A stretch of DNA of 64,000 nucleotides from a virus, in IMG/VR virus record IMGVR_UViG_3300008261_000018, positions 1-64,000 of that record. One strand, written 5' to 3'. This document shows, piece by piece, positions 7,623 through 14,777 of this stretch. Both the position numbers and the translations under genes were made by a program. The notes under the pieces are model-generated. The model searched no databases. It saw nothing but the letters and a program-made list of their open reading frames with translations, and was not told the DNA's origin. Each line of letters begins with the position of its first letter. The stretch's first letter is position 1.

Positions 7623-7959
7623 CCCCGCCTTCGTTTTTCTGGATCCATCCCGGAAAGAACCCATCTTTCCGGACAAGGATGCAGACATCTTTCGCTGTCT
7701 CAGAATCTCCACGCAGCACATGCCCGACCCTGACGAAGACCTTGAGGATTGGTCGTTCGGGAATCTGCACGCATTCGGTCTCCAATGGTTTTTCGCTTAC
7801 GAAGAACAATACATTCTCTGCAATGACAAGGCAGATAAGCCAATCCCGGATTGGCTCTTCAATATCTGTATCGCCGCAAGAGAAATGTATGACTGCGAAT
7901 TCATCCTCCTTGACCCCAGTACAGCGCCCCTTGACATCTTCCCCACTTATGACCACTAA
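7615..7959 (+). CDS. Unknown acidic protein
   Basis: A 114-residue acidic, aromatic-rich protein starting MTDPAFVFLDPSRKEP. The MTDPAF start recurs in the gene at 8082, which hints at local duplication of gene starts. It overlaps the next gene by 11 bases. Not recognised. Confidence 0.5.
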   Translation: MTDPAFVFLDPSRKEPIFPDKDADIFRCLRISTQHMPDPDEDLEDWSFGNLHAFGLQWFFAYEEQYILCNDKADKPIPDWLFNICIAAREMYDCEFILLDPSTAPLDIFPTYDH

Positions 7960-8089
7960 TCACTGGGACAGTCATCCCGACTTCCCCGTCGAAGACTGGC
8001 GGTACGAAGTCGCAAACAACGATACGCGACTCGGCTACCAGGATTGGCTTGAGTCTCGCCTTGAACTTGCATCCGAAGACAATGACTGA
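7949..8089 (+). CDS. Small acidic protein
   Basis: A 46-residue protein (MTTNHWDSHPDFPVEDWRYE), Asp/Trp-rich, overlapping both neighbours by 8-11 bases in a tight chain of small plus-strand genes. No family recognised. Confidence 0.45.
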   Translation: MTTNHWDSHPDFPVEDWRYEVANNDTRLGYQDWLESRLELASEDND

Positions 8090-8411
8090 CCCCGCCTTCA
8101 ACCTCGCTCAACTCGAGCAAAGACCCAACTGGTACCAACACCTAGACGCCGTGGAAAACGCTATCGCAGCAGAAGATGAGCTCTACCGCATTCGCTGGCA
8201 GGCCGGCTGGACCTGCGACGAGGGCGGCTGGTACGCACCCGACTGCACCCATGAGTACGACTGGATCCTCTGCGGGTATCCCTTCCCAGAGGAACCTGGC
8301 TATCAGGAATGGGCCGATGCCTTCTGGCATTACGAGCGTCTCGACAGCGAGCAGCACGCCGATCCCACTGGATCTAGCGTGAACGCTGAGTCGCACAGCC
8401 ACCCTGAATAA
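8082..8411 (+). CDS. Unknown Trp/Tyr-rich acidic protein
   Basis: A 109-residue protein (MTDPAFNLAQLEQRPNWYQH). The middle part is rich in Trp, Tyr, Asp and Glu. It shares the first six residues with the gene at 7615. Not recognised. Confidence 0.5.
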   Translation: MTDPAFNLAQLEQRPNWYQHLDAVENAIAAEDELYRIRWQAGWTCDEGGWYAPDCTHEYDWILCGYPFPEEPGYQEWADAFWHYERLDSEQHADPTGSSVNAESHSHPE

Positions 8412-8442
8412 CCACGAAGCCAACCAGCGCGCGCAGGTTCCG

Positions 8443-8643
8443 ATGTACGACCTCCTCGACATCGCCTGCGCCGCCCAGGCCGCCCTGGAGCACGAGAAGA
8501 TCTCTGAAAAGGAATACGCCTTCAAGCACGTCCTCAACCGAGTCTTCGGCTACATGACTCCCGAGGCCAAGGCCGAGTTCAACGAATGGGTCGACCGCAA
8601 GGGTTGGCGCGCCAAAGAAACCATCATCCTCTCGACTACATGA
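8443..8643 (+). CDS. Small helical protein
   Basis: A 66-residue protein (MYDLLDIACAAQAALEHEKI) with an Ala/Glu-rich helical pattern. Its end overlaps the next start. No family recognised. Confidence 0.45.
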   Translation: MYDLLDIACAAQAALEHEKISEKEYAFKHVLNRVFGYMTPEAKAEFNEWVDRKGWRAKETIILSTT

Positions 8644-8834
8644 ACCTTGACCAGATCCGCGCGTCAGTTGACGCCGGGCGCACCGTCTTTTGGCGTCACA
8701 AGTCCTACCGCGTCGTCAAATCACCGACTGCTGACGCCTACCTCGTCTGCCACAACAACGGTCAGTGCTTCTCCATCACTGGCCCCGATGGCAAGACACT
8801 CCTCTGCAACGAATTCGACTTCTCACTGAACTGA
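8640..8834 (+). CDS. Small beta-rich protein
   Basis: A 64-residue protein (MNLDQIRASVDAGRTVFWRH) with several short strand-like segments. It lies immediately before the oxygenase gene (8-base gap). Not recognised. Confidence 0.45.
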   Translation: MNLDQIRASVDAGRTVFWRHKSYRVVKSPTADAYLVCHNNGQCFSITGPDGKTLLCNEFDFSLN

Positions 8835-8842
8835 GATCGCCC

Positions 8843-9604
8843 ATGGATCTGACCCTTCTCGCTGGGCGCTACAACGCCCTCAGCAACGACGCCTACCACG
8901 CCTTCAGGCGCTCGACTGAGAGCGGAGAAGATCCATGGACCGCAGCCATCAACGCAGCCAGAGTTCCCGACGACGAGTGGTCGCGCTGGAATGATCCGCC
9001 GATCCTCCTGCGTGACCACAAGCCCAGGGCCTGGCGCGTTGATACCGACTTCATCGACATCCTCGAGATCCCGTCCTTCCTCTCACTCATCGAGTGCCAG
9101 CGGCTGATCGACGTCATCGACTCCTCGCTCAGCCCCTCACTCGTTACCCACGGCCCAGACGACTACCGCACCAGCTCCACCTGCTATCTCGATAGCGCCG
9201 ACCCTGACCTCACCGACCAGCTCGACCAGCGCTTCGCTGATCTGCTGGGTGTCCCGCCCAGCTTCTCCGAGTCACTGCAGGGCGCCCGCTACGACAAAGG
9301 CCAGTACTTCAAGGAGCACCACGACTGGTTCGACCCGCACCACTACACCTGGCTCGAGCACGGCAACCTCGGCCAGCGCACCTGGACCGTCATGGTCTAT
9401 CTCAACACCGTGGAGCAAGGCGGCGAGACCTACTTCCCTGAGATCGAGCGCGCCTTTGCTCCCATTGCCGGCACCGCCCTGGCCTGGAACAACCTCTACG
9501 AAGACGGCACACCCAACGAGGACACCCTGCACGAAGCACGGCCCGTCCTCGCCGGACGTAAATACGTCATCACCAAGTGGTTCCGTTCCAAGCCGGCGGC
9601 CTAA
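8843..9604 (+). CDS. Prolyl 4-hydroxylase-like 2-oxoglutarate/Fe(II) oxygenase
   Basis: A 253-residue protein. The C-terminal half is a P4H-type double-stranded beta-helix: GQYFKEHHDWFDP carries the metal-binding His-x-Asp (about residues 159-161), GGETYFPEI is the family strand, and LHEARPVLAGRKYVITKWF carries the distal His and the Lys that binds 2-oxoglutarate. It would hydroxylate a protein or peptide side chain using O2, Fe(II) and 2-oxoglutarate. Such genes are common in cyanophages. The substrate cannot be told. The ATG at 8843 was chosen over longer in-frame starts because it avoids overlap with the previous gene. Its stop overlaps the convergent Dps-like gene by 4 bases. Confidence 0.8.
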   Translation: MDLTLLAGRYNALSNDAYHAFRRSTESGEDPWTAAINAARVPDDEWSRWNDPPILLRDHKPRAWRVDTDFIDILEIPSFLSLIECQRLIDVIDSSLSPSLVTHGPDDYRTSSTCYLDSADPDLTDQLDQRFADLLGVPPSFSESLQGARYDKGQYFKEHHDWFDPHHYTWLEHGNLGQRTWTVMVYLNTVEQGGETYFPEIERAFAPIAGTALAWNNLYEDGTPNEDTLHEARPVLAGRKYVITKWFRSKPAA

Positions 9605-10113
9605 CAGCCGCGCAGGATTGCCTTGAGGAACCAGGCAGCCTTGCTCGCTGCCGCCACCAGCTCAGCCATGTAGTTCGCCACATCGATGGCGCCCACCTGC
9701 TGAGCGCTCGGCTCGATCTGCACCGCCAGGTCAGCCAGGTCGTCCAGGTTCTTCAGGTACACGGCAAGCATCTCCTTGCCGTTGTGCGATTCCACGTTCT
9801 GGAAGCAGGGCAGGGCATCCTTCAGGCCGCATGCACACATCGGCATCCAGAAGTCCTGCGCCCGCACGAACTCAGCAACGGTGTCGAACTGCTCGAGATG
9901 CGCCTCGTACTGACCCTTCAGGAACTGGTGCACATCTAAGAAGTTCGCACCCTCATAGTTCAGGTGGATCAGATGGCTCTGCGTCTCCATCTCCTTGAGG
10001 AACGCCGCCAGCATGATCAGCTGATTCACCATGCCAGCGCAGGGATTGCGCAGCTCATCGGCCTCTGCCACCACGATCGCCATGGGCTCTTGACCATGGA
10101 GCATCCCCTGCAT
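9601..10113 (-). CDS. Dps/ferritin-like protein
   Basis: A protein of about 170 residues on the opposite strand to its neighbours. The segment IHLNYEGANFLDVHQFL followed by QFDTVAEFVR aligns with the Dps signature (HWNxxGxNFxxVH ... DxxAE). His at about 48 and 61 and the distal Asp and Glu are kept, but the Asp that normally follows the second His is Lys. Dps proteins form dodecameric cages that bind DNA and oxidise Fe(II). Here one ferroxidase ligand seems lost, so it may bind DNA or another partner rather than store iron. Several start codons are possible (10113, 10104, 10083). Confidence 0.6.
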   Translation of the reverse strand: MQGMLHGQEPMAIVVAEADELRNPCAGMVNQLIMLAAFLKEMETQSHLIHLNYEGANFLDVHQFLKGQYEAHLEQFDTVAEFVRAQDFWMPMCACGLKDALPCFQNVESHNGKEMLAVYLKNLDDLADLAVQIEPSAQQVGAIDVANYMAELVAAASKAAWFLKAILRGC

Positions 10114-10149
10114 TGTCGTTCGCTCTGATCGCCAGAGCACACTCTATCC

Positions 10150-10195
10150 AGCCCCGCCAGGCAGCCCAGATCTGGGTTGTCAGGTGGGGCTTTTG
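10150..10195 (+). terminator. Rho-independent terminator upstream of a new plus-strand unit
   Basis: GCCCCGCC (10151-10158) pairs with GGTGGGGC (10183-10190), followed by TTTTG. Inside the loop CCCAGATCTGGG can form a second hairpin. It lies between two divergent genes, so its likely job is to stop plus-strand readthrough that would be antisense to the Dps-like gene. Confidence 0.65.
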
Positions 10196-10197
10196 TT

Positions 10198-10221
10198 GTG
10201 CACCGCTTCAGCGGTGCATTC
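10198..10221 (+). promoter_or_regulatory. Leader hairpin element, copy 3
   Basis: The best-paired copy: GCACCGC (10200-10206) and GCGGTGC (10211-10217) with a TTCA loop, then ATTC. It lies directly after a terminator T-run and 18 bases before the ATG at 10240. Confidence 0.55.
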
Positions 10222-10239
10222 AAGTGACCTGTCATCAGC

Positions 10240-10881
10240 ATGACTTCTGCTCTTACTCCTGCCCACTCCGACCACGAACTCACCGAGATCCGGGCCGATG
10301 GGCTCTGCCCCGCCAGCCCTCAGCCCAATGTCAAAGTCCTCGGCATCGACAACGGCCGGCTCTACTTCTATTCCGAAACCCCAGGTGGCACCAGGGATTA
10401 CCTGCCTGATGGAGCCTGCGCGATCTACGGCGCCATCCTCGATGCCTCCGTTGCCAAGTACGGCAAGGCCGGCGAGCGCAAGGGCAACACCTGGGACGCC
10501 GACCGCGACCACCTCAGCCTGCTGATCCAGTCACCGACCCTTGGCCTGCAGTACCGCCTGCTCATCCCAGCGCACGCAAGCCAAGTCTCATATCGGACTC
10601 TTCTGGGTCACCTGGTCACACTTGACCTGCGAGCCACGGCAGTCAAACTGGAAGCCAAGCCCGGCAATACGCACGGCGTCACCATCTTCAACGTCTACCT
10701 GGACCCCGTCGGCTTGCCGCAGAACCAGGTGAAGGGCAACTGGATCGGCCCCAGCACGGCCGACCTCCAGATCGCAGTTGACGCCTGCCGCCGCTCCCTT
10801 GGCCTCCCTCCTCAATTTCCCGAATGGGTGACTCCAGCATCCCCAATTCCGTCTCAGCCGAGCACCTGCAGCGACTACTGA
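10240..10881 (+). CDS. Unknown protein, first gene of a plus-strand unit
   Basis: A 213-residue protein (MTSALTPAHSDHELTEIRAD), mixed alpha/beta with a Pro-rich C-terminus. It follows leader hairpin copy 3. The last 58 bases overlap the next gene in another frame. Not recognised. Confidence 0.55.
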   Translation: MTSALTPAHSDHELTEIRADGLCPASPQPNVKVLGIDNGRLYFYSETPGGTRDYLPDGACAIYGAILDASVAKYGKAGERKGNTWDADRDHLSLLIQSPTLGLQYRLLIPAHASQVSYRTLLGHLVTLDLRATAVKLEAKPGNTHGVTIFNVYLDPVGLPQNQVKGNWIGPSTADLQIAVDACRRSLGLPPQFPEWVTPASPIPSQPSTCSDY

Positions 10882-11408
10882 GTCGCACGCTGGAGCTGCC
10901 GAACTCCGACGTGATCCCCGAGCTCAACCTTGGCGATGGCGATCAGGCCCCTGGCGGTATCTGCGATCTGCAGGTCCCGCTCATGCAGATCATCAACCGC
11001 TCGGCGCATGGGACCAACCTCATGCAGGAGTTCACCGCAGCCCTGTATCTGCTGCACTCCGTCGGCGAATGCCTGCAGCGGCGGCAGAAGCAAGCCAAGG
11101 CAAACACCGAGCCATTCAACCGGCTCAGTATGTCGGAGCGCCTCGAGATCCTCGAGGTTCTGAACGAATACATCACCGTTCACTCCGCCATTGTTCAACT
11201 CGCAGAGCGGCTACATGTCGCTTTCATGATGGGCTCCAGCCAGGAAACCATCATCAATATCCGTAAGCGACTTGGCGATGAAGCCTCTCTTGAAGAGGTC
11301 CGCAGTCACCTGATGGTTGGCGACGGCTTACTGCAATCGCTCGGTATCGAGCGCAGCACCTTCACCGACTACATCAACAAGTTCGATCAGTTCGATCACC
11401 TCAGTTAA
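10824..11408 (+). CDS. Unknown helical protein
   Basis: A 194-residue protein (MGDSSIPNSVSAEHLQRLLS) predicted to be mostly helical, with SERLEILEVLNEYITVHSAI in the middle. It lies just upstream of the DUF932 gene and is probably co-transcribed with it. No family recognised. Confidence 0.5.
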   Translation: MGDSSIPNSVSAEHLQRLLSRTLELPNSDVIPELNLGDGDQAPGGICDLQVPLMQIINRSAHGTNLMQEFTAALYLLHSVGECLQRRQKQAKANTEPFNRLSMSERLEILEVLNEYITVHSAIVQLAERLHVAFMMGSSQETIINIRKRLGDEASLEEVRSHLMVGDGLLQSLGIERSTFTDYINKFDQFDHLS

Positions 11409-11432
11409 CACCCACTTCGTCCTTTCTCAACC

Positions 11433-12446
11433 ATGTCCTACAACCTCACCAAGTCCGACCGCAAGCTGTTCCGTGGCAATGCAGCTGGTGTTGACGGCTC
11501 CATGGATACCACCTCCATGCTTGAGCTGGTCAACGGCAACTTCGAGATCATCAACGAGCCCTGCCACGGCTCTGATGGCCGGGCTTACAACGATCACCGC
11601 CTCTGGCTGCGCAGCGACAACCGCGATGCCCTCGGCCAGTTCGGCACCCTGCGTGTCCCGCAGCAACCCACCAGCGTTGTCCAGCACTACAAGGACTTCT
11701 GCGCCAGCTCCGAGAAGGCCGTCACCCTCGATGTGATCGGCACGATCGACGGCGGCAAGGTCTTCTACATGGCCTCCAAACTCCACGGCAACAACGCTGC
11801 GCTGCTGGACCAGGAGACCTACGGCGACGGCGGCGGCCTCGCGATCTCCCGCCGTGGCACCAGTCAATACATCGCCAGCGAGGACCGCACCGATCACTGG
11901 CTGATGCTCATGACCCACTACGGCAAGGCCCTCGCCACCACTGCCACGGTCGTCTCGCTCGAGCTGGTCTGCAGCAATGGCATGACCCGCCGTCACATCG
12001 ACCAGAAGCTCAGCCTCTCTAACCGGATGATGCAGGACTCGATCCGAGTCGGCGACATATTGAACCGAGCCCTGCGTAACGCACGGGCCTACGAGTTCAT
12101 GAAGAACCGCTTTGTCGAGACACCCCTCACCATCGCCGAGGGCATCAATGCCATCCGCCACTTCCATGGCGATCCCGATGGCCAGAGCCGCACGGTCAAG
12201 AACCTCGAGCGCATCTACCGCCACGAACTGATCGGCGGCGAACTCGATACCCGTCAAGACAACGTCTGGCGCCTGCTCAGTGCTCAGACCCAGTACACCA
12301 GCCACTCGCGTATCTGCCGGGCTGACGGCGGCAAGACCCTGCTCTCCCAGGTCGAGGGCTCCAAGGCGCAGTCCAACCGCAAGTTCCTCGACTTCCTCGA
12401 GGCCCAGTTCGCTCCTGAACTCAGCGCCCAGCTCGCACTGGTCTGA
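11433..12446 (+). CDS. DUF932-type phage/plasmid-like protein
   Basis: A 337-residue protein. The pattern LRVPQQPTSVVQHYKDF, GGKVFYMASKLHG, THYGKALATTATVVSLELVC and CSNGMTR matches the DUF932 (phage/plasmid-like, TIGR03299-like) family, which is widespread on plasmids and phages and is of unknown biochemical role. Length is normal for the family. A terminator follows its stop. Confidence 0.7.
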   Translation: MSYNLTKSDRKLFRGNAAGVDGSMDTTSMLELVNGNFEIINEPCHGSDGRAYNDHRLWLRSDNRDALGQFGTLRVPQQPTSVVQHYKDFCASSEKAVTLDVIGTIDGGKVFYMASKLHGNNAALLDQETYGDGGGLAISRRGTSQYIASEDRTDHWLMLMTHYGKALATTATVVSLELVCSNGMTRRHIDQKLSLSNRMMQDSIRVGDILNRALRNARAYEFMKNRFVETPLTIAEGINAIRHFHGDPDGQSRTVKNLERIYRHELIGGELDTRQDNVWRLLSAQTQYTSHSRICRADGGKTLLSQVEGSKAQSNRKFLDFLEAQFAPELSAQLALV

Positions 12447-12460
12447 TCACAAACCAACAC

Positions 12461-12486
12461 GGGTCGCTTGCGCGGCCCTTTCTTTG
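12461..12486 (+). terminator. Probable rho-independent terminator
   Basis: GGGTCGC (12461-12467) and GCGGCCC (12472-12478) form a 7-bp stem (one G-T pair) with a 4-base loop, followed by TTTCTTT. Confidence 0.65.
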
Positions 12487-12493
12487 ACCCATC

Positions 12494-12697
12494 ATGCAAG
12501 ACATGTCACACACCGTGATCGCCCCTTACCGCAGCCACCTCGTCACTGACGACATGATCGACGACTACGTCAACTACCGCAGAGCCGTAGCCAAGAACTG
12601 CCCGCGCTATGGCGCCGAGCCGCTGTTCTTCCACCAGTGGTTCGACAACCTCTGGCAAGCCGCCCCCGTTGATCTCCTGGTGGGGCGCAATGACTAG
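12494..12697 (+). CDS. Small unknown protein
   Basis: A 67-residue protein (MQDMSHTVIAPYRSHLVTDD); the ATG at 12503 is an alternative start. Rich in aromatic residues near the C-terminus (FFHQWFDNLW). It overlaps the next gene by 8 bases. Not recognised. Confidence 0.45.
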   Translation: MQDMSHTVIAPYRSHLVTDDMIDDYVNYRRAVAKNCPRYGAEPLFFHQWFDNLWQAAPVDLLVGRND

Positions 12698-12893
12698 CAG
12701 CACCCTCGAGAAGATCGCCACCATCGCGGTCTTCGTCTTTGCCGCCAGCGTCCTTGTCGCCACACCCTGGCCGGATATCGACGAGCTGCTCGGGATTGAT
12801 CCCGCCATCAGTAACCGATACAAGGCCTGTCTTTCACTCCCTAAACCACACCCCGACTGTCCAGCCATCCATGGCACCCGGCCTCAGCCCTGA
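12690..12893 (+). CDS. Small protein with one membrane segment
   Basis: A 67-residue protein with an N-terminal hydrophobic segment (IATIAVFVFAASVLVATPW, about residues 9-27) that would span the inner membrane or act as an uncleaved signal. The rest is short and polar. Function unknown. Confidence 0.45.
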   Translation: MTSSTLEKIATIAVFVFAASVLVATPWPDIDELLGIDPAISNRYKACLSLPKPHPDCPAIHGTRPQP

Positions 12894-13320
12894 CGACGTC
12901 GCCCTCATCCTCACCTCCCCCCAGCCAGCCGCTGCCATTGGCCGCCAGCTGGGGGTTTCCCATCAAACCATTTGCGATGTTCGCAACAACAAGACCCATC
13001 GCTCTGTTCACCCGGAGCTGCCACGCACGAACAAGTACGCCACCCGCAGACTCAACCCCGAGCAGGTCGCCTACATCCGCAACTCAGGGGAATCACTCTC
13101 AACACTGAGCAAGCGGTTCAACGTCTCGAACCGCACCATCCTCTCGGCCAAGCGAGGCGAGACCTATAGGGAACTTGCCAACGGCGCTCCTCGCTCAAGC
13201 ACCGAACCCCATTGCCTCAATTGCAAGCACTGGGATTCCGGCTGTGGTCTTGGCTTCCCTGAAGCACTCGAAGACCTCAGCTTCGCCGCTGAATGCAGCC
13301 TCTTCGATTTACCGGCCTGA
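12871..13320 (+). CDS. Helix-turn-helix protein with a Cys-rich tail
   Basis: A 149-residue protein with two helix-turn-helix-like segments: AAAIGRQLGVSHQTICDVRN near residue 18 and TLSKRFNVSNRTILSAKRG near residue 75. Each resembles DNA-recognition helices of homing endonuclease C-termini and of resolvase-like proteins. The C-terminus has CLNCKHWDSGCG and a later Cys, a possible zinc site. Probably DNA-binding; it could be a regulator or an endonuclease remnant. Confidence 0.5.
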   Translation: MAPGLSPDDVALILTSPQPAAAIGRQLGVSHQTICDVRNNKTHRSVHPELPRTNKYATRRLNPEQVAYIRNSGESLSTLSKRFNVSNRTILSAKRGETYRELANGAPRSSTEPHCLNCKHWDSGCGLGFPEALEDLSFAAECSLFDLPA

Positions 13321-13323
13321 GCC

Positions 13324-13500
13324 ATGACCATCGATCTCATCAGGCATCAGCGACTCAAGGTGATCCTCCCCGACGGATCGCACCTTTTCCTGGATCACAC
13401 CGACGGCAACCTTCACCTTGAACGCAAAGTCGATGGACGGCTCGACACCCTCATTCGCATCCCTCTCGACGATCACGATAGGCCTACGGGATCCAGCTGA
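13324..13500 (+). CDS. Small beta-rich protein
   Basis: A 58-residue protein (MTIDLIRHQRLKVILPDGSH) with a clear beta pattern. It starts 4 bases after the previous stop. A 3' overlap with the next frame is likely. Not recognised. Confidence 0.45.
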   Translation: MTIDLIRHQRLKVILPDGSHLFLDHTDGNLHLERKVDGRLDTLIRIPLDDHDRPTGSS

Positions 13501-13639
13501 CCTAGCCCTTATCCGCAGGGCCCTAATGCAACTTCCTCGCCTCGATCCTGATAGCAGCACTGCCGTCATGGAGCTTTTGTTGCATATCCATGACACAGAG
13601 CAACACCACTCACAAGACCTCCCCAAGTTCTTCTTCTGA
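13418..13639 (+). CDS. Possible small protein overlapping its neighbours
   Basis: An open frame of up to 73 residues. Only its C-terminal part (LRDPADLALIRRALMQLPRL and on) has a coding-like composition. No good start codon or ribosome site lies after the end of the preceding gene, so the start is uncertain. Weak call. Confidence 0.3.
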   Translation: MNAKSMDGSTPSFASLSTITIGLRDPADLALIRRALMQLPRLDPDSSTAVMELLLHIHDTEQHHSQDLPKFFF

Positions 13640-13958
13640 AATGACCATTCCCGGCCCCAGTTACTCCAACACCAAGAACGTCTCACGCATCGAACGCTGG
13701 CTCAAACTAACCGGCAGGCCTCACTCCATTCGTGGTGCCAGTCCTTATCGCGGCGTCTCTAAAAACAACGGCAACCCCGAGTTTCCCTGGCGCGCATCAC
13801 TCAAGTACCAGGGTCGCACCTACCACGGTGGCAATTTCGCCACACAAGAGGAAGCAGCTGCAGCCTGGAACCGCTTGGTCCTTCGCTACATCGGCCCAGA
13901 AGCTGAGCCCCGCCTTAACCCCGTCGACCTCCCCATCGCAAGTGAGATCAATGACTGA
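13590..13958 (+). CDS. AP2-domain protein
   Basis: A 122-residue protein. Residues about 50-110 (SPYRGVSKNNGNPEFPWRAS, then GRTYHGGNFATQEEAAAAWN) fit the three-strand plus helix AP2/ERF DNA-binding domain, including YRGV, WRA and the F-x-T-xEEAAxAxN helix. In phages AP2 domains usually occur with HNH nucleases in homing endonucleases. No HNH motif is visible here, so this is a stand-alone DNA-binding protein or a remnant. The ATG at 13641 is an alternative start. Confidence 0.75.
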   Translation: MTQSNTTHKTSPSSSSEMTIPGPSYSNTKNVSRIERWLKLTGRPHSIRGASPYRGVSKNNGNPEFPWRASLKYQGRTYHGGNFATQEEAAAAWNRLVLRYIGPEAEPRLNPVDLPIASEIND

Positions 13959-14271
13959 GCACTACCTCACCAAGCTGACCATCAGCATCGACTACTCCGG
14001 TGGCGACTCACTTGATGACACCGGCCCGATCAAGACAGTGATCGAGACCGACATGACGGACTGCTCGGTTCACGCCTGGTACAAGGTATTCGAGCAAGTC
14101 CTGCACCTCGCCGGGTTCCAGGACCGCGTGATCATGAGCGGCGCAACGCAGCTTGCGTTCAATGAGATGCGCGACATCAAGGACATGCGCACAACAGCCA
14201 AGTTCTACGACCTCAAGCTGCTCGAGGACGTTGCTGACATGCCCACCCCCGTCGATACCCCACAGTCATGA
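13951..14271 (+). CDS. Unknown protein
   Basis: A 106-residue acidic protein (MTEHYLTKLTISIDYSGGDS) with an N-terminal beta pattern and a central helix. It overlaps both neighbours by 4-8 bases. Not recognised. Confidence 0.5.
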   Translation: MTEHYLTKLTISIDYSGGDSLDDTGPIKTVIETDMTDCSVHAWYKVFEQVLHLAGFQDRVIMSGATQLAFNEMRDIKDMRTTAKFYDLKLLEDVADMPTPVDTPQS

Positions 14272-14486
14272 AACCCAAATTCGCACCTCGTGATCTCTGG
14301 CTGGACATGGAAGCGGCCTTTGATTCCGTCATGGAGGACGGCAGCGCCTATCACTTCCACGAAGCTGCGGCTGCAATGCTGCGCGTCATCGCAGTCCGCA
14401 TGGATATTCAGCAGCCCGATCATCCCTTCCTGTGGCTCAACACTGAAGCCAACAAGGCCAAGGCAGCTAAGAACTCCCCCGACTAG
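14268..14486 (+). CDS. Small helical protein
   Basis: A 72-residue protein (MKPKFAPRDLWLDMEAAFDS), probably helical, with an ATGA start overlap. It is the last gene before a 291-base structured intergenic region. Not recognised. Confidence 0.5.
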   Translation: MKPKFAPRDLWLDMEAAFDSVMEDGSAYHFHEAAAAMLRVIAVRMDIQQPDHPFLWLNTEANKAKAAKNSPD

Positions 14487-14705
14487 GCATTACTCCTAGG
14501 GTTCTCAATGATAGAGCCCAAGCCTCTGCGCGCCCTCGAGGCGTCTCACGCTTGGGCCATCAATCTTCGTCACTCGTACTTGATGGGTACTTGCTGACAG
14601 TCTTACAAGCACGTCCGTATCCCATACGGACACGTTCGTATTTACACGTACTTGTCCGTAACTCCTAATGAACTTCTAATTCTCCCCAAATTAGGAGTTG
14701 CCAGT

Positions 14706-14740
14706 ATCCCCCTGTCTTCACCGGCAGGGGGATCTTTTTG
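14706..14740 (+). terminator. Rho-independent terminator
   Basis: ATCCCCCTG (14706-14714) and CAGGGGGAT (14725-14733) form a perfect 9-bp stem followed by CTTTTTG. Confidence 0.8.
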
Positions 14741-14764
14741 TGCCGCTTTTCAGCGGTGCATTTT
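14740..14764 (+). promoter_or_regulatory. Leader hairpin element, copy 4
   Basis: GCCGC ... GCGGTGCATTTT right after a terminator T-run and 13 bases before the ATG at 14778; same core and placement as copies 1-3. Confidence 0.5.
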
Positions 14765-14777
14765 GATTCCTGCTGCG

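Larger units (their letters stand above)
14487..14777 (+). promoter_or_regulatory. Repeat- and hairpin-rich intergenic region
   Basis: Contains an 8-bp inverted repeat (GCCCAAGC 14516 / GCTTGGGC 14550), three GTACTTG copies (about 14576, 14587, 14648), GTCCGTAT-ccc-ATACGGAC (14613-14631), three direct GT(C/T)CGTA repeats at 14613, 14634 and 14654 (20-21 base period), a 10-bp stem AACTCCTAAT/ATTAGGAGTT (14660-14699), a terminator and a leader hairpin. The helical spacing of the direct repeats suggests a protein-binding array such as an operator or replication origin. Confidence 0.5.

Noticed and set aside
11427-12305. 292-codon frame antisense to the DUF932 gene
   Set aside because: Shadow of a real gene; no ribosome site and no known motif.
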